In this document: positions 1-8,041 of the stretch, piece after piece | How positions within the stretch are numbered: the stretch's first letter is position 1 | How the letters are laid out: every line of letters starts with the position of its first letter | Origin: Blautia sp. MSJ-19 | GTDB taxonomy: Bacteria > Bacillota > Clostridia > Lachnospirales > Lachnospiraceae | Reading direction: 5' to 3' | NCBI RefSeq assembly: GCF_018918125.1 | Contig: NZ_JAHLQA010000043.1 | Location: 1 to 64,000 of the forward strand | DNA: 64,000 nt | Notes under the pieces: model-generated | What the model saw: only the letters and a program-made list of their open reading frames with translations | Databases searched by the model: none | Told to the model about the DNA's origin: nothing | Translations under genes and position numbers: made by a program

Positions 1-12
1 AAACTGTTCGTT

Positions 13-79
13 AAAATAAAACTATCCCGCACAAGCTGCAAGCATAAAAGCCTTGTACTTGCCGGGATAATTTTATTTG
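13..79. terminator. Long stem-loop at window start, probable terminator of an upstream gene
   Basis: AAAATAAAA followed by ATCCCG pairs with CGGGAT followed by TTTTATTT, and an inner ACAAG/CTTGT helix fills the loop. The long A-T arms around a GC core suit a factor-independent terminator readable on either strand. The gene it would terminate lies outside the window. Confidence 0.5.
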
Positions 80-186
80 GAGCTGATGTTGTTAAAAATC
101 ATTATTAACCGACAGCCCCTTTTTTCGTTGCGGTAAAAGGTTTTCTGGTGCAGAAAATTGATTTTGTACGCTGGATTTTCTGTTCA

Positions 187-209
187 GGAAACTGAAGCTG
201 TGTTATACT
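187..209 (+). promoter_or_regulatory. Promoter for the alanyl-tRNA editing gene
   Basis: A TATACT -10 box at 204-209 is preceded by TGT, making an extended -10. No good -35 is visible (TGTTCA at about 17 bp spacing). Transcription would start near 216, about 100 bases before the gene. The rest of the 1-319 leader shows no gene. Confidence 0.45.
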
Positions 210-319
210 AAAGTGCGAAAAAGATAATCTTTTTGGGGCAATGGAGACACAAGAAGTCTGTACAGCTTCTGAAAATACAGTGGAAATATAAAAAGAGCAG
301 GAAAGAGGGTAACGACGTC

Positions 320-1471
320 ATGAGTGAGACAAGAAAATTGTATTATGAAGATGTATATACAAAAGAATTTACTGCAAAAGTTCTGGAATGCAGAGAAGGA
401 AAAAAGGGTTATGAGATCGTTCTGGATCAGACAGCTTTTTATCCGGAAGGCGGCGGACAGCCATATGATCTGGGGACGCTTGATAAGGTGGAGGTCCTGG
501 AAGTACATGAAAAAAATGGAGAGATCATCCATTATACAAAAGAGGCGATCGAAGCTGGCAGCGAAGTGACCGGAAAGATTGACTGGGACAGAAGATTTGA
601 CCTGATGCAGCAGCATTCCGGCGAGCATATTGTCAGCGGTCTGGTACATGAAGCTTATGGCTATGATAATGTCGGATTTCATATGAGCAGTGATGTGATC
701 ACGGTGGATTTAAGCGGTGTACTGACAGAGGCTCAGCTTGCTGAGATCGAGGCAGAGACGAACCGTAAGATCTGGGAAAACAGTGAAGTGGAGATTACTT
801 ATCCATCCAGAGAAGAATTGGATAAACTGGATTATCGAAGCAAAAAGGAACTGACCGGTCAGGTGCGTCTGGTACGTTTCCCGGGATCTGATCTCTGTGC
901 CTGCTGTGGAACACATGTGACACATACCGGAGAGATCGGGGCAGTCAAGATCCTGACAGTTGAAAATTTCCATGAAGGAATCCGACTGACAATGATCTGT
1001 GGAAAAAGAGTCATGGATTATCTGAATATGGTCAATGATCAAAATCGCCAGGTATCCGTGAAACTTTCTGCAAAGATTGGTGAAACCGCGGCAGCAGTAA
1101 CCCGTCTGCAGGATGAAAACTTCCGCCTGAAAGGTCAGGTAAATCATATGTTTGATGAGCTGTGTACAGCAGAGGCACAGAAATGGGAAGGCGCAGGAAG
1201 TGTTCTTCTTTTTAATGAGGGACTGGAAGCTGATCAGGTTCGAAGGATGGCAGATGCTGTGATGCAGAAATGCAGTGGCTGTTGTGCAGTGTTTTCTGAT
1301 AATGGAGACGGAAGCTACAAATATGCGATCGGAGAAGTGAATGGTGATCTGCGCCAGTTTACAAAGGAAATGAATGCAGCACTTAATGGACGCGGAGGCG
1401 GCAAGCCATTCTTTGTACAGGGTTCTGTCAAAGCATCTGAAGAAGAGATCCGTCAGTTTTTCAAACAATGA
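320..1471 (+). CDS. Alanyl-tRNA editing protein (AlaX-like, DHHA1 domain)
   Basis: Probable trans-editing hydrolase that removes serine or glycine mischarged on tRNA-Ala, acting in the cytoplasm. The 383-residue protein has the editing-domain zinc ligands: an HSGEH (HxxxH) motif near residue 98 and a CCGTH motif near residue 195. The C-terminal part ends in GRGGGKPFFVQGS, the usual glycine-rich DHHA1 signature. A catalytic aminoacylation domain is absent, so this is not a full AlaRS. The ATG at 320 is chosen over an in-frame start at 233 because GAAAGAGGG precedes it at good spacing and homology begins here. A downstream amidohydrolase follows after 13 bases, so the two are probably cotranscribed. 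The family is clear; the exact mischarged substrate is inferred. Confidence 0.9.
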   Translation: MSETRKLYYEDVYTKEFTAKVLECREGKKGYEIVLDQTAFYPEGGGQPYDLGTLDKVEVLEVHEKNGEIIHYTKEAIEAGSEVTGKIDWDRRFDLMQQHSGEHIVSGLVHEAYGYDNVGFHMSSDVITVDLSGVLTEAQLAEIEAETNRKIWENSEVEITYPSREELDKLDYRSKKELTGQVRLVRFPGSDLCACCGTHVTHTGEIGAVKILTVENFHEGIRLTMICGKRVMDYLNMVNDQNRQVSVKLSAKIGETAAAVTRLQDENFRLKGQVNHMFDELCTAEAQKWEGAGSVLLFNEGLEADQVRRMADAVMQKCSGCCAVFSDNGDGSYKYAIGEVNGDLRQFTKEMNAALNGRGGGKPFFVQGSVKASEEEIRQFFKQ

Positions 1472-1484
1472 TGAGGTGGCACAG

Positions 1485-2354
1485 ATGTTTGGAGAATGTC
1501 ATGCGCATGTGCTGATGAATGGTACAAATTATCGTCAGGCAGTGCTGCAGCACAGAGAGAAACCGGATGAAGCCGCTGTGCGTGCGTGTCTGGAAAAATA
1601 TCAGGAGGCAGAGGTACATTTTGTGCGGGACGGAGGAGATCCTTACGGAGTCTCAAAACTTGCTGCACGACTGGCTCCGGAATATGGGATCGATTATCGG
1701 ACACCGATTTTTGCTGTACATAAAAACGGACATTATGGTTCGATCGTCGGACGTGGATTTGATAACCTGAAAGAATTTCACCAGAGAGTAGTGGAGGCAA
1801 AAAAAGAGGGCGCGGATTTTATCAAGATCATGACGACCGGCCTTCTGGATTTCAGAGATCATGGAAAAGTGACAGGAACACCTCTGGATGCGGAAGAAGT
1901 CAGAGAGATGGTACATATTGCACATGAAGAGGGTTTTGCAGTCATGAGTCATACCAATGGAGTGTACGGAGTAAAGGCTGCGATTGAAGCTGGCGTAGAC
2001 AGCCTGGAGCATGGAAATTACATGGATGAAGAGGCGATTTCCATGCTGGCAGACAGTCACACTGTGTGGGTTCCAACACTTGTAACTGTCCGTAATCTGA
2101 TCGGAGCTGGTCGTTTTGAGGATGCAGTTCTCAGGCCGATCATCCGCCAGGCAGAAAAAATGGTCAGCCTGGCATATCAGAAAAAAGCAAAAGTTGCAGT
2201 CGGAAGTGATGCCGGCGCTTATATGGTTCCTCATGGAACGGCTGTCCGCCAGGAATACGAAGCTTTCTGTCAGATTCTGGGAAACACGACAGAAGTAAAG
2301 GACTGGCTGTATAGCGGAGAACAGGAAATTCGGGAAAGATTCCGGAGAAAGTAA
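1485..2354 (+). CDS. Metal-dependent amidohydrolase (imidazolonepropionase/prolidase-like)
   Basis: A 289-residue member of the amidohydrolase superfamily. It begins with GECHAHV (the HxH metal site), carries IKIMTTG with the bridging lysine near residue 120, SHTNGV and SLEHGN for the two further histidines, and VGSDAGA for the catalytic aspartate. The N-terminal beta-sandwich found in many amidohydrolases is missing, which makes it shorter than the usual 390-420 residues. GAGGTGG at 1474-1480 supports the ATG at 1485. It follows the editing-protein gene in a likely operon. Substrate unknown; peptides or cyclic amides are possible for this branch. Confidence 0.82.
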   Translation: MFGECHAHVLMNGTNYRQAVLQHREKPDEAAVRACLEKYQEAEVHFVRDGGDPYGVSKLAARLAPEYGIDYRTPIFAVHKNGHYGSIVGRGFDNLKEFHQRVVEAKKEGADFIKIMTTGLLDFRDHGKVTGTPLDAEEVREMVHIAHEEGFAVMSHTNGVYGVKAAIEAGVDSLEHGNYMDEEAISMLADSHTVWVPTLVTVRNLIGAGRFEDAVLRPIIRQAEKMVSLAYQKKAKVAVGSDAGAYMVPHGTAVRQEYEAFCQILGNTTEVKDWLYSGEQEIRERFRRK

Positions 2355-2399
2355 AATGTGTGGAAACGCAGATACAAAATAGAATATATAGAGAAAAAG

Positions 2400-2427
2400 A
2401 AGGCCTGTAAGATGTTCTTACAGGTCT
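2400..2427. terminator. Bidirectional terminator between convergent genes
   Basis: AAGGCCTGTAAGA and TCTTACAGGTCTT form a 13-bp stem around TGT. T-rich tracts follow in both directions. The stop codon of the leftward lipoprotein gene lies inside the stem, so the two convergent units share it. Confidence 0.8.
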
Positions 2428-3563
2428 TCTATTTTCAGTGCCTGGTATATATTGGACTGTCTGGAGTCGGCAGGATTAAAGGTGATTTTGACAGAGCTGC
2501 CGGACAGAAGACCACCGGTGGATACGTTGGAGGCATTTTCGGTATTGCAGGTGACATACATTCCATCATAAGTCAGGAGTGTGATGGTATTGGCGGTGGA
2601 AGCGGCGATATCTCCGGATATGGTGAATCCGGTACTGCGGTCGCTTAAGTTTTCCGGAATTTCTCCGGTGATGCCGAGAATCGTAATGCCTTCCAGAGAG
2701 GAACCGTCAAAATCGCCGGTATATGTAATATTTACATGGGAACCTGATTCGATGCCGCCGCTGAAATAACAGGGAATTTTGGATATATCCAGATTCAGGG
2801 TGTCAGAAGAGTTCTCTGCAGAAACCTGCAGAACATTTGTCTGGATGTTGCGGATCACAGCACGCAGGGTATTTTCTTTTTGTTTTTCCTGATCTTTGTT
2901 CTTTGCGGAATCTGGTGTCGGTGTCGGATCAGGGACTTTCAGAGGATCAATGTCAGAGACACTGAATATTTTCATATGAGAACCATCCAGCAGGTTGGGG
3001 TCATCGGCATGTGCAGAACCGAACTCGCCTTTGTAATGCAGGTATACCCAGACACCGGCTTTGAGACCGGACTGATAATACTGCTCTGTACCGGTCACAG
3101 GAAAAGTTACGGTTTTGCCGCCCTTGGATTTGACAGTGATTGAGTTGGCGGTCAGACTCTGTACCTGCCCGCGGGTTGTCTTTTCTTCGAGCTCCGTCGT
3201 TTCATGATAATCGTCTGCGACCTTGAGGGCACGGACGGCACCGGTATCTGTACTGTTCAGCTGCCCTTCATAGATCACGCTGATGGCATCCCCGGTGATC
3301 ATCCCATCCTGACATTCCAGCGTTGCCTGAGAGACATCGAATATATAGTTGGAGGAATCACTAAGAATGGTAAGTTGGTTTCCGTTAAAATCCTGAAGAG
3401 TACCGCGAATCTCATCCATGTATACACGCGTGCTTTCCGGGTGGATATCCTGAATTTCTGCGGTATCAGATGTGGAAAAACGATCGATAACATCACCCGG
3501 GGCACAACCGGACAATGTGGTGAGGAAAAGGGATCCGATACAGATCGCCAGTAGTTTTTTCAT
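2418..3563 (-). CDS. Secreted lipoprotein with four beta-rich repeats
   Basis: A 381-residue lipoprotein of unknown function. The N-terminus MKKLLAICIG plus a hydrophobic stretch ends in LSGC, so cysteine 20 is the lipidation site and the protein is probably tethered outside the membrane. After it I see four loosely repeated units (about residues 50-115, 125-180, 230-300 and 305-380). Each begins G-x-(I/V/L), then a polar NxxT/I strand, and ends in a (V/I)xY/F strand, like small OB or beta-barrel folds. A proline/lysine linker separates units two and three. Its ATG overlaps the stop of the upstream acetyltransferase gene (ATGA), so translation is probably coupled. The family is not recognised with certainty. 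Confidence 0.8.
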   Translation of the reverse strand: MKKLLAICIGSLFLTTLSGCAPGDVIDRFSTSDTAEIQDIHPESTRVYMDEIRGTLQDFNGNQLTILSDSSNYIFDVSQATLECQDGMITGDAISVIYEGQLNSTDTGAVRALKVADDYHETTELEEKTTRGQVQSLTANSITVKSKGGKTVTFPVTGTEQYYQSGLKAGVWVYLHYKGEFGSAHADDPNLLDGSHMKIFSVSDIDPLKVPDPTPTPDSAKNKDQEKQKENTLRAVIRNIQTNVLQVSAENSSDTLNLDISKIPCYFSGGIESGSHVNITYTGDFDGSSLEGITILGITGEIPENLSDRSTGFTISGDIAASTANTITLLTYDGMYVTCNTENASNVSTGGLLSGSSVKITFNPADSRQSNIYQALKIEDL

Positions 3564-4333
3564 GAGACTCCTTTCTGGCTGGCTGATTCCGGCTGTACGC
3601 GGAACCAGTAAGTATAAACATCAGTAAAACCAAGTGATGCATACAGGCGTTTGGCGGCAGTGTTGCCCTGTACGACCTGAAGATATGCATTCTGTGCGCC
3701 TTTTTTCATGCCTTCCGTGAGAAGGGCAGTACAGATCTGGCGGGCATAACCATGTTCGCGATACTTTTCTTTGACATGGATCGCGTAGATACCGATATAA
3801 TCACGGTCAAGGATACCAAGTCCGGTGGCGATGATCTTTCCCTCTTTCCAGATGGATGCACAGATGGTTTCTTTGGGAATCGCGCGATACATAGATGGAA
3901 CAACGGCACGGTGGATCGGATTTGTCATTCCCTTGAGATCAAAAAGGCTTGTGATCCAGATATCTGGAATCTCATCTGTGATGGTGACATTGGGATATGG
4001 AAAATCCAGGCAGGCATCATTCAGATGCAGTGTCATAACTTCTGTAACATGCTGAATCTCATAGCCGCGGTTTTCCAGAGTATAATCAAAATCCGGCGAG
4101 ACCAGAGGACTGATCTTGAAGATTGCCGGGGAACCAAGTCGTTTGTATACATTTTCGCAATAGGAAACCTTTTCACGCCATGGAAGAGTGGACGTTCCAA
4201 ATTGTTCCACACTGTTGGTACGGTGGGTATAGAAATAAGAAAATCGCAGGATCCAGCCATCATAAAGCTCCATTTTGTGGGATGGCCATGCATTCAGCGA
4301 CATATCTTCGATTTTTTTAATATTTTTTTCCAT
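3560..4333 (-). CDS. GNAT-family N-acetyltransferase
   Basis: A 257-residue protein whose C-terminal half is a GNAT fold: GIYAIHVKEKYREHGYARQI gives the acetyl-CoA loop (here R-x-x-G-Y-A) and LQVVQGNTAAKRLYASLGF gives the conserved asparagine and the (K/R)LYxxLGF motif. The N-terminal 130 residues (SLNAWPS, YFYTHRTNSV) resemble a second degenerate GNAT unit, as in tandem-GNAT proteins. The ATG at 4333 is preceded by GGGAGG; an in-frame extension to 4498 would run through the promoter. Substrate unknown. It is translationally coupled to the lipoprotein gene. Confidence 0.85.
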   Translation of the reverse strand: MEKNIKKIEDMSLNAWPSHKMELYDGWILRFSYFYTHRTNSVEQFGTSTLPWREKVSYCENVYKRLGSPAIFKISPLVSPDFDYTLENRGYEIQHVTEVMTLHLNDACLDFPYPNVTITDEIPDIWITSLFDLKGMTNPIHRAVVPSMYRAIPKETICASIWKEGKIIATGLGILDRDYIGIYAIHVKEKYREHGYARQICTALLTEGMKKGAQNAYLQVVQGNTAAKRLYASLGFTDVYTYWFRVQPESASQKGVS

Positions 4334-4363
4334 GAAAAAGCCTCCCTTATGATACTGAATTTT

Positions 4364-4392
4364 ATTATACAGAAGTAAATGCGAATGTGCAA
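4364..4392 (-). promoter_or_regulatory. Promoter of the GNAT-lipoprotein operon
   Basis: On the minus strand TTGCAC (4387-4392) and TATAAT (4364-4369) are 17 bp apart, a near-consensus vegetative promoter about 30 bases before the GNAT start. Confidence 0.7.
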
Positions 4393-4438
4393 TAACTCCG
4401 CGTGTCAGAAAAGCAGATAATTTGACGAACGAATTTTC

Positions 4439-4468
4439 TTTACAAAAGCGAACGAAGCGTTCTATAAT
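4439..4468 (+). promoter_or_regulatory. Promoter of the Tad pilus operon with an inverted repeat in the spacer
   Basis: TTTACA (4439-4444) and TATAAT (4463-4468) are 18 bp apart. The spacer holds GAACG-AAG-CGTTC, an inverted repeat placed where a bound protein would block polymerase. A further GAACGAA lies just upstream. Downstream, the leader forms two hairpins, ACCAGAA/TTCTGGT (4476-4492) and CCGTC/GACGG (4500-4515). Confidence 0.6.
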
Positions 4469-4555
4469 AGGACTCACCAGAAATCTTCTGGTATTCATAC
4501 CGTCAAGTCAGACGGAACATCCCATTTTTGATCAAAATTACAGACAGAAAGGAGC

Positions 4556-5074
4556 GTGATAGGTATTGTCATCGGTCAGATGCTGTTGCTGACAACAGCC
4601 GGAGTTGCTGTACTGATGGATCTTTACGAAATGAAGATAAAAAACGGCTGGATCCTCTGGTCATTGCTGACAGGATTTTTATATGAACTGTGGCGTGGCG
4701 GATGGAACGGAGCTGCATTTTTTATCGCAGGGGCAGGACTTCCATTGCTGGTCCTTGGCTGGATGTTTTATTTTCGCATGCTTGGCGCGGGAGATATCAA
4801 ACTATTCTGTGCGCTTGGCGGGATCATGGGACCGGGTGCGGTTCTGTGGTGCATCTGGTTTGCCTTTGTGGCAGGCGCGGGAATCTCGCTTGCAGTGGTA
4901 ATCTTTTGCGGAAATTTTCGACAGAGATTACAGCGTTTTGCGGAGTATCTTCTGGCATTTATATGGACAGGCAGAAGAGCCCCTTACTTTCAAAAGGGAG
5001 CTGTGACAGAGAATATTCATTTCACGGTTCCGATCTTTATGAGTGTGATGCTTTATATGGGAGGTATGTATTGA
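4556..5074 (+). CDS. Prepilin peptidase, A24 family (first of two in the Tad locus)
   Basis: A 172-residue polytopic membrane aspartyl protease that would cleave the leader of the Flp pilin and the pseudopilins. The two catalytic aspartates sit in LMDLYEMKIKNGW near residue 22 and in GAGDIKLFCALGG near residue 80; the GxGD motif is intact. The N-methylation domain of the large PilD type is absent, typical of TadV/CpaA. The start is uncertain: GTG at 4556 lies only one base after GGAG, an ATT at 4565 would be better spaced, and the first ATG is 4580. It opens the pilus operon and overlaps the next gene by four bases. Confidence 0.88.
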   Translation: MIGIVIGQMLLLTTAGVAVLMDLYEMKIKNGWILWSLLTGFLYELWRGGWNGAAFFIAGAGLPLLVLGWMFYFRMLGAGDIKLFCALGGIMGPGAVLWCIWFAFVAGAGISLAVVIFCGNFRQRLQRFAEYLLAFIWTGRRAPYFQKGAVTENIHFTVPIFMSVMLYMGGMY

Positions 5075-6090
5075 AAAAACAAATTTTTGCAGTCTGTGAT
5101 CTGGAAGCAGAATATGCCTGCAATTTTATGGACTATCTGAATCAGAAACGAAATATCCCCTTTGAGATTCAGGCGTTTACCAGTGTGGAAAGTCTGGTGG
5201 CATATGCGAAGAAGAATCCCGTAGAGTTGCTGTTGATTTCTTCGGAAGCCATGTGCCGGGAGGTCGGAGAACTGGAAATCGGTAAGATCGTGATCCTGAC
5301 AGAAGGAAACAGACCGGAAGGGCTTGAGAAGTACACTGGTGTATACAAATATCAGGCATCCTCGGATATTGTGCGTGAAGTCATGGCATGTTACGGAGCG
5401 GAGAAGGCGATCCTTCCTGTGCAGTCTCCGGTGTTGAAGAAGACGACGGAAATACTGGGGGTATATTCGCCGTTGGGAGGATGCATGCAGACTCTTTTTG
5501 CCCTGACACTTGCACAGATCCTGGCAAGAGAAAAAACGGTCCTGTATCTGAATCTGGAAGAATATTCCGGTTTTGAGGAGCTTCTGCAGAAAAAATTTCC
5601 ACATACCCTCAGTGACCTGCTCTATTTTGTGAAGCAGGGGCGCACAGGTCTGATCGTAAAGATGAACAGTATGCTCCAGAGTATGGGACAGGTGGATTTC
5701 CTCCCGCCGGTACAGTCGCCCGAAGATATCAGAGGAACTTCCTGGCAGGACTGGGAATATCTTTTTCAGGAACTTGTGCTGCACAGTGCATATGAAGCAG
5801 TGGTGATCGATATTGGTAATGGGATCGAAGAAGTATTTCAGATGCTGGATCTGTGCACTACAGTTTATCTGCCGGTAAAGACAGACCGCATGTCTCAGTG
5901 CAAACTGCGGCAGTTCGAAGAACTTCTCGGAGTACGGGATTATGCACAGGTTCTGACGCGTCTTGTACGTTTGAATCTTCCATATGACCAGAAAGACTTT
6001 GCGGAAGCAGAAGCTTTTAAGCCGGAACAGTTGATCTGGGGACCGTTGGGCGATTACGTGAGGGAGCTGCTCGGAAAGGACTCTGCATGA
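5071..6090 (+). CDS. TadZ/CpaE-like pilus localisation protein with degenerate P-loop
   Basis: A 339-residue protein in the usual tadZ/cpaE position before cpaF. The N-terminal ~115 residues look like an atypical receiver domain (IFAVCDLEAEYA, then VELLLISSEAM). The rest resembles the SIMIBI/ParA-like ATPase fold: a switch strand AVVIDIGNG and a P-loop region YSPLGGCMQT near residue 130. The P-loop lacks the lysines of the deviant Walker A (KGGxGKT), so ATP hydrolysis is doubtful and a scaffold role is more likely. The start is a TTG at 5071 with GGGAGG six bases upstream; the gene overlaps both neighbours. Confidence 0.8.
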   Translation: MKKQIFAVCDLEAEYACNFMDYLNQKRNIPFEIQAFTSVESLVAYAKKNPVELLLISSEAMCREVGELEIGKIVILTEGNRPEGLEKYTGVYKYQASSDIVREVMACYGAEKAILPVQSPVLKKTTEILGVYSPLGGCMQTLFALTLAQILAREKTVLYLNLEEYSGFEELLQKKFPHTLSDLLYFVKQGRTGLIVKMNSMLQSMGQVDFLPPVQSPEDIRGTSWQDWEYLFQELVLHSAYEAVVIDIGNGIEEVFQMLDLCTTVYLPVKTDRMSQCKLRQFEELLGVRDYAQVLTRLVRLNLPYDQKDFAEAEAFKPEQLIWGPLGDYVRELLGKDSA

Positions 6091-7277
6091 GCCGGGCAAA
6101 TTTCCAGATGCTGCGTGCTCTTTTGATGGAGAAGCTGGATCTGGCAAGAGAACTGACGGATGAAGAGATTCTGGAGGAGATTGACACGTTGATCCTGGAA
6201 AAAATGAGAGATTCCGGACTCTCTCTTAAGGAAAAGGTACAGCTCCGGCAGGCATTGTTTCATTCTGTCAGGAAGCTGGATGTCCTGCAGGAACTGATCG
6301 AAGATGACACAGTGACAGAGATCATGGTCAATGGTCCGGATGCTATTTTTGTAGAACAGAACGGAAGACTCAGGAAATGGGAAAAGACGTTTACTTCAGG
6401 AGAAAAGCTGGAAGATGTGATTCAGCAGATCGTAGGAAAGTGTAACCGGGTGGTCAACGAAGCAATGCCTATCGTGGATGCCCGTCTTGATAACGGAGCC
6501 AGAGTAAATGCGGTGATCCGTCCGGTTGCCCTGAATGGTCCGATCCTGACGATCCGTCGTTTTCCGGACACGCCGATCACGATGGAAAAACTGATTGCGC
6601 TGGGAAGCCTGCCCGCAGAATGTGCGGAATTTTTAAAAGCCCTTGTAAAAGCACGGTATTCCATAGTGATCGGAGGAGGAACGGGAAGTGGAAAGACCAC
6701 ATTTCTGAGTGCACTGTCCAATTTTATACCCAGTGATGAGAGACTTATCACCATAGAGGACAATGCAGAACTCAAGATTCAGGGAATACAGAACCTGGTC
6801 CGTCTGGAAGCAAAAATGGCAAATACTGAAGGTGCATCTTCGATCACGATCCGGGATCTGATACGGACAGCACTCCGTATGCGACCGGACAGGATCGTGG
6901 TGGGGGAAGTGCGTGGCGGAGAGGCGGTGGACATGCTGCAGGCGCTGAATACCGGGCATGACGGAAGCCTCAGTACGGCACACGCAAACTCTGCAGAGGA
7001 TATGCTGTCACGTCTGGAAACCATGACATTGATGGGAGTGGATCTTCCGCTGGAAGCGATACGGAGACAGATTGCTTCCGGCGTGGATATCCTCATTCAT
7101 CTGGGAAGAATGAGAGACAAAAGTCGCAAGGTGCTTGAAATCACGGAAATATGCGGATTTGAGGATCATGAGATCAGGACCCGGACACTTTACCGGTGGC
7201 AGGAAGGCAAAGGGCTGGTACAGACAGCGCCCCTTCTGAACCGTGAAAAACTGATCCGGGCAGGGGTGACAATATGA
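6087..7277 (+). CDS. cpaF: Tad pilus assembly ATPase CpaF/TadA
   Basis: Hexameric secretion ATPase of the VirB11/GspE superfamily that powers Flp pilus assembly at the cytoplasmic membrane. The 396-residue protein has an N-terminal all-helical region, then VTEIMVNGPDAIFVE, the Walker A GGGTGSGKTTF (near 195), an Asp box ITIEDNAELKI, Walker B RPDRIVVGEVRGGEA and the histidine box TGHDGSLSTAHANS. All catalytic parts look intact. Its ATG overlaps the stop of the TadZ-like gene and its own stop overlaps tadB, indicating tight translational coupling. Confidence 0.96.
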   Translation: MSRANFQMLRALLMEKLDLARELTDEEILEEIDTLILEKMRDSGLSLKEKVQLRQALFHSVRKLDVLQELIEDDTVTEIMVNGPDAIFVEQNGRLRKWEKTFTSGEKLEDVIQQIVGKCNRVVNEAMPIVDARLDNGARVNAVIRPVALNGPILTIRRFPDTPITMEKLIALGSLPAECAEFLKALVKARYSIVIGGGTGSGKTTFLSALSNFIPSDERLITIEDNAELKIQGIQNLVRLEAKMANTEGASSITIRDLIRTALRMRPDRIVVGEVRGGEAVDMLQALNTGHDGSLSTAHANSAEDMLSRLETMTLMGVDLPLEAIRRQIASGVDILIHLGRMRDKSRKVLEITEICGFEDHEIRTRTLYRWQEGKGLVQTAPLLNREKLIRAGVTI

Positions 7278-8017
7278 AACAGAATTATGAAGAATATCAT
7301 TTTACGGCAGTTGAAGTTCTGAAATATCTTTTTCAGTGTCTGCTTCTCTGCAGTATTCTGGATTATCTTTTCTATCAGAATATCTGGATGATGCTTCTGG
7401 CAGCTCCGGCGGGAATTTTTTTTATGAAGATCAAAAAGAAAAGTCTGATCCGGGAACGGAAAAAGACACTGAACTATCAGTTCAAAGATGCACTGAACGC
7501 ACTGAGTGTTGCTGTACAGGCTGGATATTCTGTAGAGAATGCCGTGGCTGCCTGTTCCAGAGACCTGGAGCGTCTGTATTCCGGTGACGCGGATATCGTA
7601 CAGGAATTTCATTATATAGAAACACAGCTAAAAGTCAGCGTTCCGGTAGAAGAATTGTTCCTGAGTCTGGGCGACCGGTCAGGGATTGAAGATATGGAGA
7701 ATTTTGCCGCGGTGTTCTATACCGCGAAGAGGACTGGTGGTGATATGAACCGGATCATCCAGACTTCTGCAAGGATGCTGGGAGACAAGATCGATGTCCG
7801 CAAAGAGATCGAGACGACACTGGCGGCAAAAAAAGCAGAACAGGTGATCATGAGCTTTATGCCGGCTGGGATCATTCTGTATCTGAAACTGACTTCGCCG
7901 GGATTTCTGGGAGTCCTCTATGGAAATCCGTTTGGAATCTGTGCGATGACGTTATGCCTTGGCATCTATGGGCTGTCATACTGGCTCGGACATAAGATCG
8001 TGGATATTGAGGTTTAG
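7274..8017 (+). CDS. tadB: Tad pilus inner-membrane platform protein TadB-like
   Basis: A 247-residue type II secretion F (T2SSF) domain protein. Two hydrophobic segments lie near the N-terminus (about 15-50), then the cytosolic helical bundle with NYQFKDALNALSVAVQAGYS, the recognisable F-domain helix pair, and two C-terminal membrane helices (about 190-240). It would form the platform with TadC on which CpaF acts. It follows cpaF with an ATGA overlap and is separated from tadC by 24 bases. Confidence 0.9.
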   Translation: MKQNYEEYHFTAVEVLKYLFQCLLLCSILDYLFYQNIWMMLLAAPAGIFFMKIKKKSLIRERKKTLNYQFKDALNALSVAVQAGYSVENAVAACSRDLERLYSGDADIVQEFHYIETQLKVSVPVEELFLSLGDRSGIEDMENFAAVFYTAKRTGGDMNRIIQTSARMLGDKIDVRKEIETTLAAKKAEQVIMSFMPAGIILYLKLTSPGFLGVLYGNPFGICAMTLCLGIYGLSYWLGHKIVDIEV

Positions 8018-8041
8018 GGACTGCATGTAGGAGAAAAGAAT

